Shown: positions 35,069 to 47,415, numbered from the stretch's first letter. The stretch is 64,000 nt of DNA from Salticus scenicus (GCA_963930645.1 OZ005651.1:333530705-333594704), one strand, 5' to 3'. Numbers and translations: made by a program. Notes: generated by a model not told the origin, from the sequence alone.

Positions 35069-35757
35069 TATATATATGTATATTTTGTCAAAAATATAAA
35101 AACATGAAACTTAATACAATATTTTAAATATCTAAATGTAAAATAAACTTTTTTACTTTAAAAAATATACGAATTTAAAATGAATGTTGGATAAGAAATT
35201 AATAATCTCAAGAAATTCTGCCATAAAACGGAAATTTTAGAAACTGTTGTTATAAAAATTTCTTGTAAAATTTCTGTTTTTATTTCTTAATAAATTTCTG
35301 TTTTTAAACATGTTCTCTTAATATTAACCGTAACTGACTGTAAACATTTACAACATTAAATTAAATTAGCATTTTTATAAGCAGGCTTTTACTCACATGT
35401 CTTGAGAAAATCGATGTTATTGAATTTAAGAAAACTAATACATAATCTCTTTTTTAGCATTTATTACATGGATATTGAAACTGAAATATAATTTTCTGTC
35501 TGACCAGTAGAATCACACGTACATGGTCATAAACAGTTATAAAAATTAAAAGAATAAAATTCATAATATAAAAAAAAAAAAAATTATCTACGTTATTTAA
35601 TTTTTGAAAATTCTCCTTGATTTTGCACTAATATTGTTTATTAGTATAATCTGAATACATTTGTGCTTTACTTTGTGGATCGATTGATGAGTTAATTTTT
35701 ATTTTTGTAATATTTTTAACTGTGGAATTTTCATGCAATTATTTTTTTTCTAATTCA

Positions 35758-35798
<41 letters not shown>

Positions 35799-37510
35799 AA
35801 TAAATCCACAAAATAAATGTACAGATGCATTTAGAGTATATTTATAAACTATAATAATATAAGATCGAAGTAAAAACTTAAGACTAAAGCATTTTAAACA
35901 ATTTAAAAAAAGATTAAAATTTGTAATTTTAATTTTTTAAACTTTGGTAGTATTCAGGAAATTTTAATATATTTAATATTCATACATTTCAATGCATATA
36001 CAGACACTGTGAAACATACGCTGTGAAACCGGTGTAAACTCCACATTTTTTAAATATGAATATTTTTGCTTAATTTTACCACATTTAGTTACATCTTTCA
36101 TTATAAAAGTGAAAAACCTCTAATTATTGCATTAAAATCCCATAAATGGCCTTACATTGTTTTTTCAGAAAACTAAAACTTCTAAATAATTATAAAAATG
36201 AAACTTCTAAGTTATTTTTCTTATAATTTATAAATTCTTACTACTCTGATTTGTTTTAAACGCTAAAAATAGGTAATGCTTACAAAATCTTAAATTGTTT
36301 TCCTACATATAAATTTGCAAAAAGTTCGTTATTTCAAAATCTATTTAGAAGGAAACAATTCACTTTACATTGAACGACCCATTATATGCAATACAAACAA
36401 TTGTAAGACAATAATTTCAAAGAAAGATTTTCAACGTCCACCATACCCTTATTAAGACTGACAAAATGACACAAGCACACATACCTTAAAATTAGATTTA
36501 TAAGAAATTAATATATGTTTTTTTCTCTTGATGAGAAATTTAAATTATGTTTATTTTTTACACAAAAATCCCGCTTATTTATAACAGAAAAAATATTTGA
36601 TGTCATAATACTATTATGTGACAAGTTTTGCTTGTAAAATTTATTCATTGGTAATACTAATATTCAAATGCTGTTAGAAAACAAATTAGTAGTTAGATTT
36701 ACATTAACAGCATTTTTCAATTTCTCGAGATAAAAAAAAAAAAAATAACTTAAAAATAACAAGTCAAACTTTTTAGCATCTGATTAATAATTATATACAA
36801 ACTTTTATTATAAGTATGAATAAAGTATTAATAATGTATCAAAATATATGTATGTAAGATATATAAAGTAAATTCACTCTTACGTCTCTCTTTGATAATC
36901 AGAAAGTCATCAACATGAGAAAATTGATATGAAATCATTTGGTTTTCGCGGCTGAAAATTATGGAACTGGCAACCCTTGTTGGTAATTTGGCGGTCTAGT
37001 CAAATTTGGCAGCTTTCTATTTTGAGATAAAACAACACAAGTAGTCCTTTTCATTTTGTGGCATAGTCATTATTTAATTATTAGGGGTTAAAAAAAACTA
37101 TTTTTGTTTTATGTAGTTACTTTAATGAAAAATGCAGAACTCAACAATTGTATTAAAAAAATGTTATTTAAATATTATGTTACAGAGTTTGTATTTAACA
37201 ATATTTTGTTAAATAGTTTATTTTTATGATGAGGCAAGATATAAAAATTCGTGGTGTATTTAAAATGTTGCATGCTTGTTTTATTGAATTACATAAAATG
37301 CCACTTCAAGGAAAGCTTATCTAACTAAACAGGATGATAATTACAAAATCAAGCTAGTACGTCGTGGCCATTACAAAACTGTATTTTATATTTTCTTAAA
37401 CAAATCCACGTTGTTCAATTAAAAGTAGTTATTTCTGCATTTTACATTTATGAAAAAAATGAGAGAAAGGAAAAAAACCAATAATAGAAAAAAATATTAT
37501 TTATTTATTT

Positions 37511-37560
<50 letters not shown>

Positions 37561-37687
37561 TCAATTATTTCAAATTATTACAGAAGCTTGATTCAACTAT
37601 TCATTTTAAAAATTGTGAGCTATTTCAAAAAATATTAAAATCATTTTGCCGGCACGAAAGAGCGGTTGTGAATGATGCTACTCCATA
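35069..37687. other. Unclassified AT-rich DNA
   Basis: No gene recognised. (TA)n at 35763-35792 and a longer (TA)n at 37514-37557. About 36.95-37.03 kb is slightly GC-richer. Confidence 0.5.
37514..37557. repeat. (TA)n microsatellite, 22 units
   Basis: Uninterrupted TA run of 44 bases. Short open frames drawn across it are artefacts of the repeat. Confidence 0.95.
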
Positions 37688-37840
37688 TACTGTCGGCAGA
37701 AATATTATTGAAGCTCTAGTAAATCAAAATATTTGCACCTAAACTGTTTTGTTGAGTAAATATTTATCGAGTCATAATCTTAGTCTTAAGCTGTTTATAA
37801 AAAAGTAGATTGATGATAAAAATTAGTGATCAAACTAATA
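37688..37840. mobile_element. TACAGTCGG-family MITE (copy D), left part
   Basis: TACTGTCGGCAGAAATATTA, then the core GTTTTGTTGAGTAAATATTT, then AGTGATCAAACTAATA, after which the match to copies A and B stops. It resumes at 38529. The interruption is the Helitron. Confidence 0.7.
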
Positions 37841-38528
37841 TCTATATAATATTTCTCTAACGTGGACCAATTTCAATTAATATTTTTTGAAATGATACGA
37901 CAGTGGTAAAATTAATAAAATACGTGAGGATAAAAAATAGTATTTAAAAATGAACAATATTTAAGCACGCGGATTCAGTTCAATGATCTAATAAAGAAAA
38001 CATGACGATATTTGTTTGAGGACATTATTTTATGAGAAATGTATTTTTGAAAGTTATTTCTGCAAAATCTTTGCAAGAGTCAGTATAAACCTAGCAATAT
38101 TTCAAAGATATAAACAGAACATGATATATTATCATAAATTGGCTACAAAACGCAATCATAAAAAAATATTATCAATTTAAGTCTAGGATTTTTTTTTTCT
38201 TTTTTACAAAAAATTACGCTAAAATAAATAAAATGCCATTGCATACATTAAAATTTAAAAGGCGTCACAGGGGTCCTTTACTAAAACCGTACTGCCTGCG
38301 GAAGTATGAAAACTGAGTCATAAACCATGAATTTTATTTTGAAGCTTTTCTTTGAATAATTCTGGTTTCACTATTGCACAATATTTATTTGTATCTAATA
38401 ATAATTTGGCTTCTGGTAAATTAAAATTTTAATTAAGGGGTGAAATTGATATAATATTTATAAGTTTCAAATTTTAAAGGTAAATAAGAAAAGAAATAAA
38501 GTGCGAAAATGCCGCACGGGTTTGCTAG
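37841..38528 (+). mobile_element. Non-autonomous Helitron (688 bp)
   Basis: Helitrons replicate by rolling circle, insert between A and T without target duplication, start with TC and end with CTRR after a short hairpin. All of this is seen here. The element begins TCTATATAATATTT directly after an A (37840) and ends CTAG (38525-38528) directly before a T (38529). The hairpin GTGCG-AAAATGC-CGCAC lies about 8 bases upstream of CTAG. The insertion splits a MITE whose halves rejoin exactly when the element is removed. There is no Rep/helicase coding, so it depended on an autonomous relative. Confidence 0.85.
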
Positions 38529-38577
38529 TATATATGAAACGTGGATGTGTGCTTCAGTAATTTTTCTGCCGAATGTA
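38529..38577. mobile_element. TACAGTCGG-family MITE (copy D), right part
   Basis: TATATGAAACGTGGATGTG, then GCTTCAGTAATTTTTCTGCC, then GAATGTA. This is the right terminus of copy D, displaced by the Helitron. Confidence 0.7.
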
Positions 38578-38741
38578 CAAAAAGTTTTTTTGAATAATTA
38601 TCAGTATTGTGTATATATATATATATATATATATAATCATTTCACAACCATTAGTTAAAAATAATCTGTGTATTTTTATACTAAACGTTATTCTAGATGA
38701 CTGCACGGATCGAAATTTTATCCTTTAAACCTTTAATTTAA

Positions 38742-38986
38742 TCCTTTGCCGGTCCTATTGAATTTCCCTCTCCTTTTTTGAATGTTGCCAAATTTCAGGA
38801 TTTTTTTTGTTCAATATCCACCAATAAATTTCTACTGCATCGGTTGTCTAATCACTTCGAAGTTTATTCGTCCATTATGTATATCAAATATCACTCCTCA
38901 AAATTATTGGTGTTCGTTAAATAAAAGAGTCCCTCAATTTGGCAATACTATGTATAGCGGTTTAGAGCACTAGGGCCGGCAAAGGG
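38742..38986. mobile_element. piggyBac-type MITE
   Basis: TTAA at 38738-38741 and 38987-38990. The ends are TCCTTTGCCGGTCCTA and (inverted) CCCTTTGCCGGCCCTA. The interior keeps some inverted symmetry (TTGCCAAATTTCAG against CTCAATTTGGCAA). 245 bp, non-coding. Confidence 0.8.
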
Positions 38987-38990
38987 TTAA

Positions 38991-41365
38991 TATAGGAGAA
39001 AATAAATAAATTAATAAATAAATAAAACATTTTTTTTAGCTGTTTTTAATTATTTCAACCTCAAGATTGGATCAAGCGTATGATTACCGTTTATTATTAT
39101 TATTATTATTTTACTTACATCTGTCAAGAAGAAAGTATTGGATTCGTGAAAATTTCCGACTTTCGATTTTCGATAAATTCACACAGTTTGTGATTTTTGG
39201 AATATGATTCGACTATTGTTAGAAAATGTCTTTGTATGTGTGTCAGAAAGAAAATTTTGGACTCTGTTTCTCACGAGCCAGTGGACAGCATTTAACCAAA
39301 CTTAATATTTGGCTAGACTTAAATTACTGCTAATTAGATTTTAATATGTGGCTTTCATAACATGTTGCTTCTATATTGCAATTCTACTGGACAGGCTCCA
39401 TCTAATCATCTATAGTTATAAATACACTAAGCTTGTACATGTGATGGAAATCATGTAAATCTGTACTGATTTTATTTGGGTACAAAAAGCTAACAGACGA
39501 CAATTTAATTTCGTTTCTGATAAGGTAAAACCTTGCTTCTCAGAGTAGGTAGTTCTTCTAAGGTATATATATTTCGTATGTTATTTATTGTTATTTAAAT
39601 CCACCAAAATTGGTATATGATATTTATATTATTAAAATGTATTCTGATTCAATTCGGATGTAATCTATCCACAATGTGGCGTTGCTGTTAGTGTCTGGGA
39701 TTTCCAGTTGCCTATACAGCAGCACCTATTGGTGAAAATTGTACGAAATTATATGTATAGAAAGTTAATTGTGAGAAGCTAAGTTTCTTGAAATTTTGTG
39801 CGAATAAATCGTTGGTGACGCTATTATATAAATGGAATAAAAAAAAAACTTTTAAAGCCGTCACAGTATAACTAGTTTTTTTTTTTTTTTTTTTTTACTA
39901 ATGCGCAAGATATTTATATTTTTATTGAAATATTACAGAAATTGCTACATTTTTACTATATTTAGTAATAAACAAAAAAGAAAAATCATGCGGACCACTT
40001 AGTTTATAAAACACCTGCACCCTACACCTAAACATACACTTTTGTACGTTTAAAATTTTAGTGAGTCCCCATATCAAACCGCTTACGGTATACACATACT
40101 TTCAATAAAAAATGAGCACGGTTACGATGTAACTGAGGAATTATAAAATATATTTTTGAAATTAGAGAACGAATAGACAGACAATGGTGTTGACAAACTT
40201 AAATTTTAAGCATATTTTTAACTCGTTGGAAAGTTGAAAACGTTTAACAAAATTTAAAACACACTTCGATCAATTTTCGCTTATTATCCTCTAATATATC
40301 TAAATATTTCTATATGGCCTTATGAATCATAAGCTAACAATAAAATATTTTATAGGAAACATGTTTTATGTGCATACGAACAGTATTTCATAATTTTATT
40401 ACGTTTCGTGTAGCATATCTAAGTATGCTTTAAATAAACATTAGCAGGCTTTGCCCGCTTTGCTGCATAGTATATTTAAATAAATTCTCAAAATTCCATG
40501 TCATTATTAACAAAATCTCAAAAGAAAAAAAAAATCGCTGAAATCAATCGAAACTTAAGTTGATGTTCCAGCTGCGTTTGGTAATGGTTCTTCCGCTCGC
40601 AACATGATTAGTCTGGGTTTCCATTGCTTTCGGCAGCGTCTTACCCATTTTTTTTACTCTCCCTCTTCGGCGGGTAAGTTAGAAGTTTTGCGAAATACCA
40701 CCGAAGTGCCTATTACATACACTCAATCAATACCCACCAACCAAAATTCGCCATTCCAAGATAATTTGAAGCAAAATTTTGGATTTTATAATGTGTGAAA
40801 TTTGAAGGTATCGCTATTTTTTTTAATAACGACCGTCATCATGAATGTAGACCATCAATTAAATCTCTTCTTTCATTTGACAGACACATCACTTCTCAAC
40901 CCAAATAAATAAATAGATAAAAATAAAATAAAAATTACTACTTAATTATGCATTATCAGTATTTAAAAAAGACTGTTTTTATTTAAATATTAATAATAAT
41001 TTCGTGGGACACTCACATGGCTGTCTCTTACTCTTACCTAGCATTTGAATACTATAAATGCAGATTGCAGATTAAAGTGTAAGATAACAAATACTATATA
41101 TAAATCTACGTTTTAAAAATTTCAAACTAGTTTTAGGAACAGATATTATTTGACGAATAACTCTCTCAATGAGGAGGGGGGGGGACCCCGTTTAAATATA
41201 TTGCATAATGCCTACTATAAAAAATTCTTGGCTATTATTAAATTTAAAAGTTCATTCCAAATTTTTCAGTCAACTTTCTTTCTCACCACTCTTTCAAGCT
41301 TATTAATCTTGAACAAACATTTTTAGCAACCTCAAAATAAACTTCAAAATACAAAATTTGAATTA
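38991..41365. other. Unclassified AT-rich DNA
   Basis: No gene recognised. TTA repeats at 39.09-39.11 kb and poly(T) at 39.88 kb. Near 40441-40475, on the minus strand, GCGGGCAAAGCCTGC followed by TAAT has a faint resemblance to a Helitron 3' end. Confidence 0.45.
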
Positions 41366-41470
41366 TCTGCAAATATTTGTTTTAAAATTAGCTGATAACA
41401 GGCATACACAAAGATTAACCATTAAAAATTTGATTTTAGTATTCAGGGAACCTCAAAACGTGTAATTATA
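41366..41470 (+). repeat. Dispersed repeat, copy 1
   Basis: Shares GCTGATAACAGGCATACAC, AATTTGATTTT and ATTCAGGGAACCTCAAAA, in order, with 41834-41965. Lineage unknown. Confidence 0.5.
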
Positions 41471-41833
41471 GGGAAAAAAAAGCGTTAAAATTTCCACTTA
41501 AAAAATTTCTTTGTTTACTCTGTAGGTTTGAAGTATTAATTATCATTCCTAGGTAGCCCTGTAGATGAATGGGGAATGATTTTCATGCCATATTTTACAC
41601 TAAACATACTTTTATGCATATAAAAAAATATATGTTAACTTATTTTTGTTTAGTACAGGCTACAGATATTAAACTGTAAATAGCAAAAAAATTTCGCTCA
41701 CATACCTAATGTATTTGAATTATCTTGGACGTCCCTGTACACGAAGCATTTGCTTGATCTCAAGGAAAAGCTAAGTGCAGCATCCCCTTACATGATTCAA
41801 ATGTAGAATACTAAGTTTTCATATTCTGGAATT

Positions 41834-41965
41834 ATTTGTTTTTGAAATGTGCTGATAACTGGCATACACGTACAGGCATACACAAAGACACACACACACA
41901 CACACACACACAGATCAAATACAAAAACCTGATTTTTGGATTCAGGGGACCTCAAAATGTGCAAA
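41834..41965 (+). repeat. Dispersed repeat, copy 2, with (CA)n
   Basis: GCTGATAACTGGCATACAC, an expanded (CA)n run (about 41889-41911), ACCTGATTTTTGG and ATTCAGGGGACCTCAAAA. Direct orientation to copy 1, about 465 bp away. The microsatellite sits at the position where copy 1 has CACAAAGATTAACC, so it grew inside the repeat. Confidence 0.5.
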
Positions 41966-42599
41966 AATATTGCAAAAAATCAGTTTCAAAATTTGACCCA
42001 AAAACAATACTTTCGGGTCAAATTTTGGATTTTTCTTATCCATATCTGTGGATGAGAGAAAGAAAAGAAAGAAAAATATAAGCAATAATTAAAGAGAGGA
42101 AAAAAATAGCCAAATTAGCGATAAAACTGCCAAACCGTTTGACTTCCTGTAATAGCAGATGCTTGCTTATCGTTAAGTTAAAGCGCGAAAATTTTTGTCA
42201 CATTCTTCAATTATGTTGATGCTATGCAGACCGAACCTTGTGCAGTTTGCTGATCAAGCAGTAGATTATTTATTCAATAACATCCTTGATTAGCAGATTT
42301 TCATGACAGAAGACAATCATTTTTATGCTATGTAGAAGATCTTAGAAAATTTATTTTTCTAAGGGTTTATTATTATTATGACAAATGAAAAAAAAAAAAA
42401 AAAACGGTAAATTTGTTTTAAATCATCAGAAAACGATGGTTCAATTATTCGTTTTAAAGGTGATATCGAATTCTTTTGAAAGATAATCATTGTGAAAATT
42501 TTTATCCACCCCTCCCCCATCCCCGTATACTTATTCCTAGGGGAAAAAACAATGTCCTATGAATAATAATAATAAAAAAAAAACTGTTTGACTATTACT

Positions 42600-43215
42600 C
42601 GTTATACAGCCAAATTGAATCAATAATGTATATCAAATGTATGTCACACAGAAGGTTTGGTGAGTATATATATTACAGAAGCTGATAGATAACCTTTCTG
42701 TGAATGGAAAATATTGGAACGTGGCAGTGCCACCTGTCGTCCAATATGCACCCAAAGGCAATCTGTAGAGTTTTACGTAATATTAATTTCACGTACCAAA
42801 TTTACAACATTTATAAATCACAGAAGTTGAGATTTTTCGTTTCCGTTATGAGATTACATTGCAACATAGCACCTGTTGGCCGATGTGCATCCAAAATGGA
42901 CCAGTAAAGCTTTACATAAAATCGATTTCACTTATAACTTCAGTGTATCACAAAATTTAAGTGTTAAATCACAAGAGTTAAAATATTGCCTTTCCGTTAA
43001 AATGATTAAATTGCAGATTACAACGCCACCTGTTGGACAATGTATACATCCAAATTGTATTAGCAGAGGTTATCATGATATATACCAATATATTAAGTTT
43101 AATGCATTTGTACACTATAGAAGCTGAGATATAGCCGTCCCATAAATGGAGGGTTTCATTACATAGCACCGCAATCTATCGGACGATATATCCTAAATGA
43201 AATTTAAATAACCTC
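42600..43215. repeat. Tandem repeat of ~150 bp units
   Basis: Four diverged units can be seen from the recurring word GCCACCTGTTGG at about 42723, 42866, 43024 and 43165, each followed by CCAATATGCATCCAAA-like sequence and later by ATCACAGAAGTTGAGAT and CCTTTCCGTTAATGG-like sequence. Spacing is about 145-155 bp. Overlapping small open frames here are by-products. It may be an ancient satellite or the internal array of a transposon. Confidence 0.7.
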
Positions 43216-43755
43216 CAATTTAGGGCAAGATCTAATTATGTAACAAGTTTGGTTGAATTCCATACATTGATTCATGAAATACAAAATTCACAAAATTTTT
43301 CCATGAGTTTAAAATTTTGTAATTTTTTTTCACCTCACCGCTACTGATTCTTGAAAAGCATTCTTTACTGACGTGCTAACAAAACGTTAAACTGAAAATG
43401 TAAAAAATGCTCTATTCTCTATCAAGCTAAAAATTATAAATTTCGAATAACTTACGAAGTTTTTAAATTAGAATGTTACAAATCTCTCAATAGGATTCTT
43501 ATCAATATCATAAGCGATATTTTCAAACTGGTCCGATCTCTCTGCAATCATTTGTTCTTGAGATATCGTGTACATGGACTAACGGGCTATCACGCTAATA
43601 GGTGCCGATACCATACCAACCTTTTGACTTCCGGATTCCTCACGCCAGAAAACGTGTAAAAAAATCAAAAACTGAAGTCAAAAATTTTCATGATTAACCT
43701 AGTTTCTCAACCAATAGTACTAAAAAGTCATTTTGTCATATTCGTTATAATTACA
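43216..43755. other. Unclassified DNA
   Basis: No gene. 43.5-43.65 kb is less AT-rich (GGGCTATCACGCTAATAGG) but unrecognised. Confidence 0.4.
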
Positions 43756-43971
43756 CTGTTACAGAACGTGTTATGACGGTGTTACACTTGAACGTTCTAT
43801 ATAGAACTAGAATTGTACGTTTTATAGATGGTACAAATCAAACATTTTCAGAACGTTCTAAATAATACCATTTCTGAACGTGTTTTAGAACGTTCTTTTG
43901 ACACGAAACACGGTGTTTGAACTATTGAAACCGTTATTAGACGTTCACAGAACGTTCCTGTGCTACTTGGG
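43756..43971 (-). mobile_element. Transposon end with AACGTT subterminal repeats, inverted copy
   Basis: Ends at CCCAAGTAGCACAGGAACG read leftward from 43971. Four AACGTT words plus several GAACGTG variants are spread over about 200 bp. The terminus matches that at 27156 in 16 of 19 positions. Confidence 0.6.
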
Positions 43972-45686
43972 ATGCCATTTAAAATATTTTTGGACACCTT
44001 ATCGTCTTTGTATTTGTTCAATTGACTATAATAAGCCCAATTACAACATTTTTTCTGTTAACTACATAACTATTACACTATTACGTTATCACTCTTTTAT
44101 TATAATTAAATCTTTATCATAGCTTAATATTTTTACATTTTATTCTTCCACATTCGAAGGAAGTTTCAATTCTATATCATATGTAAGTCGATGTCAAAAG
44201 TCCTTGTAAAATAAACTTTCAGGTTACGTAATATTAAGAAAGTTATATTACCTTAAGAGTATTATCGGAAATATGCCCTTAAGCTGTTGCCACTGAAGAT
44301 CAATTGTATTGTTTGTCTTTTTCCCTCTCAATGATGATAATGTATTTTTTTAATAGATGACAGTGATATGCTAAATTCTTTCTAAATTTTAATTCGATTT
44401 CTTTGAAATGTGTCTTCTTAAATTTTGTTGTTTCTGCTGTCGTATTTTTGCGTTTTTCCTACATCATATTTTTTTAATCTGAAAATAATCTGATCTTATT
44501 TTATTACGATGATTTAGGATTATGTTTGTAGAACACATGCATCTGTATTCAATAAGCCATTCCGTCATCCAATGATTATTTTGGTAATGATATGAATTTT
44601 CTGTTATTAGAATTTATTTTCTGAAACTTTAATAGGAGTCTTAGTGGATTTAAATTAAATTCAGTTGAATACTGACCTTTGTTTACTTACATATATGTGG
44701 CGACTTCTTTTTCGCACCTGGTTCTTTTCTTCCTGTAAAAGCATCTTGAGACACATTAAGACACTGATCACGCTTTGTTTACTTTTAAAGATTTTACTTT
44801 TACTTACGGCACAAACATAAAATACATAACGAACACATAAATTAACATCAAATAAAGTATTTTAAAACAACATATAGAATGGAATGCTAGTCCATCTTGA
44901 TTCACATACGCACACCTGTTGCCACACTTTCGTACCAAACTTTTCAGTTCTTGTTTTGGAGTACTCTCGAAATCAGAGGTGCGGCGTTCACAATATAGTC
45001 ATAATTTTTAAACTGCAAGACGGTTTATCCGCTTTTGTGATAAGATTGTTTAAATAGCATTAAGAATAAACCTTTATTTTGTATAATTATTGACCAAAAT
45101 ATTATATTTTTATGATGCAAATCTGTTTACTGGTATAACGTACTATGAAAAACTCTTCTCAAACAACAAAAATATGTAAATGAAACATTCTAGCAGCCTA
45201 AAAGTTAGAATTTTTCCTCGATTAAAAAAAAAAAAAAAAAGGAAAATTGACTACATAGATAAAGTACAAGTAGATTTTTTATTTTTCATAAATTTCAGAC
45301 ATCACAGCAGATTTTTGAGAGATTTAATATTTACAACGTTCATGCGAATGCTTTTCAACAGATATCATTTTCTTCTGCATTACAACTGAAGATGTTTAAA
45401 GCCAAATCAATACAAAATTTATTACTGACTCATCATAAAAAAATGTCAATTAATAAGCAAAAGCACGACATGACTTGTGTTTTTTGCATGCACGTGTTTT
45501 TTGGAACTTAAGCAGAAAGGCAACATCCTTTCGAAACCTGTAGTGCTTACATTAATTTTATGATGTGTGAAGAAGTTTTTAAATTTAAATAAATGTCTGT
45601 TGGTAGAGATATTTTGAAGGACAGTTGTGGGAATCTATCTTTTTGCGGACTTATCAATATAGGCGTGAAATGGTAAACACTGCTAA
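43972..45686. other. Unclassified AT-rich DNA
   Basis: No gene recognised. 44.69-45.0 kb is of more even composition but carries no frame or repeat that I can identify. Confidence 0.45.
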
Positions 45687-45905
45687 TACAGTTGGTAACA
45701 AAAGTCTCCGAACACTAGCAAAAATTCCTAGATAAAAAGTACACTTAATACAGTTTTTTTTTAAAAATAAATCCTTGTCGAATCCTGTTCTTAGTCAGTC
45801 TAAAAACATGATTCGACAAGGATTTATTTAACAAAACTGTATTAAGTGTACTTTTTTTATACAGGAATTTTTACCAGTGTTAGGAGACTTTTGTTACCGA
45901 CTGTA
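45687..45905. mobile_element. Palindromic TACAGTCGG-type MITE (copy E)
   Basis: TACAGTTGGTAACAAAAGTC to its inverse GACTTTTGTTACCGACTGTA, 219 bp. Nearly identical to copy C at 21541, including the central TTCTTAGTCAGTCTAAAAAC spacer. It has TA ends. Confidence 0.85.
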
Positions 45906-46207
45906 CATGCGATTTTGATAAAGATCAGATTGTGATGTTCGTAAGACTGCTGAAACATATCTCAGTAAAGTGGGACTACAGGGAATTTAGTAAGTTATTG
46001 ATATTGGTACATTTGAAATATAGTTGAATAATAAAAAAAAATGTGTCCAAATTTTGGGCATCCATTATAATTTAAATTTTGCAAAAGTTAGAATGTCCTA
46101 CTTGATAAAATAAATAGTGATAACGCAGTAATTTTACGATAAGATAGTGTTATACTAATCTACATAAAAATGTATATAAAAATCAGTGCGTCTAATATTC
46201 TTACAGA
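45906..46207. other. Unclassified AT-rich DNA
   Basis: I see nothing classifiable. Confidence 0.5.
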
Positions 46208-46397
46208 GTTCCCAACTTTTATAATTTATTCACGAACACTTTTAGCCCCGCCCCTTTTTCATACTGGGCATTTTGAAAAATGATTTTCTTCTTATTTAAT
46301 CGTTGTGACATATTAAAGAGAAATAATTTACAAAATTTCTGGTGCGAAAAGAAGGCAGGACTAAAAATGTTCGTGAATAAATTACAAATGTTGGGAA
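46208..46397. mobile_element. Palindromic MITE, GTTCCCAAC arms
   Basis: TTCCCAACTTTTATAATTTA and TTCACGAACACTTTTAG on the left return inverted on the right (CTAAAAATGTTCGTGAA, TAAATTACAAATGTTGGGAA). Arms of about 60 bp, total about 190 bp. Superfamily not assigned. Confidence 0.6.
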
Positions 46398-47112
46398 ATC
46401 TGATTCTTAGTCTGAGAACTTCTCAGAAATCATCTTTATTGCATTTACCTCTTCGTAAGAATAACTGACGCGCACTCGTTAAGCATATCCATTAATGTCG
46501 AAAAATTAGACTTGTGGTGACAAAACAGACTTTCCCGCGAATTTGAGATTTCATTTCCATGTTTGAACACAACAGTTCACACAATTCAACATTTTGAACA
46601 CAAACACGAACAGTTTTTACAATAAACCTTTGATGAAACAATTTTAAACTTAGCTCTGGTTATATATATATACACCGGTTGCCGAAATTTTATTTGCATG
46701 TAATTCGAGAAACAGGGATAATTGTTGCAAAACACGATAAATGGTATGAATTATGGGATTATAATTTCCAACCAGGTCTTCATTTACAAGGCTTATGTTT
46801 TCTCCGTTGGAGTTTTCATCAAAATAATTCACCTCTTCACAAGGCAAATATTGTTTATTAGTGGTAATACAAACATGTTTATGAAGGTTATAAATTATAT
46901 AACATTCTATCTTTTAAAATGTTAATCTGTTGTGAATAGCTTAGATGACATAAAGTGTAAATTAAAAACTCGCAGTCGGTCGTTCCGAGTCTACAGGATC
47001 TAAAAGTTTTCTGTATGCAAATTTTATATAATGTCTTTCTGGAGACATATCATACATTGGAAGAACTCATGGCACTATTACACTTGCTTTATGGTGTATA
47101 AAATATAGGGAT
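46398..47112. other. Unclassified DNA
   Basis: Overlapping 60-67 codon frames on both strands at 46.65-46.93 kb have no recognisable product. Confidence 0.4.
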
Positions 47113-47120
47113 GCAGTGCA

Positions 47121-47407
47121 CAGAGCCTGATTAAGGGGGAAGCACACATTATTTATACTTACACCGTTATTTTTTAACAAATACTTTCCTCCTATAATAA
47201 ACAGAAAATTCTCATAAAAAAATATTTTAAAAGAATTCTGGTGTCTAATAACGGTGAGTAAATTGGATTGTTTTACACCGTTCATTTTTTATAAAAAATA
47301 TTTCCTCGTCAAAGCGTGGAATTTCTATGACATGAAGTAAAAAACAATTGTAAAAATATTCCGGTGAGAGCGGAGATAATGTGTGCTTCCCCCTCAATCA
47401 GGCTCTG
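47121..47407. mobile_element. hAT-type MITE with 8 bp target duplication
   Basis: 287 bp, CAGAGCCTGATTAAGGGGG at the left and its inverse CCCCCTCAATCAGGCTCTG at the right, flanked by GCAGTGCA at 47113-47120 and 47408-47415. The interior has two TTTACACCGTTAT/CACCGTTCATT-like direct repeats. Confidence 0.9.
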
Positions 47408-47415
47408 GCAGTGCA

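Noticed and set aside
37450..37742. Two frames with a Tyr-Ile run
   Set aside because: They translate a (TA)n microsatellite and run into the MITE.
40441..40475. Possible Helitron 3' end on minus strand (GCGGGCAAAGCCTGC then TAAT)
   Set aside because: The hairpin directly overlaps the CTAA with no spacer, and no 5' end or interrupted repeat supports it.
42704..43169. Three overlapping small frames
   Set aside because: They are readings of the ~150 bp tandem repeat.
27156..43971. A single intact 16.8 kb transposon
   Set aside because: Flanks show no target duplication and no large transposase frame lies between; kept only as a question in the findings.
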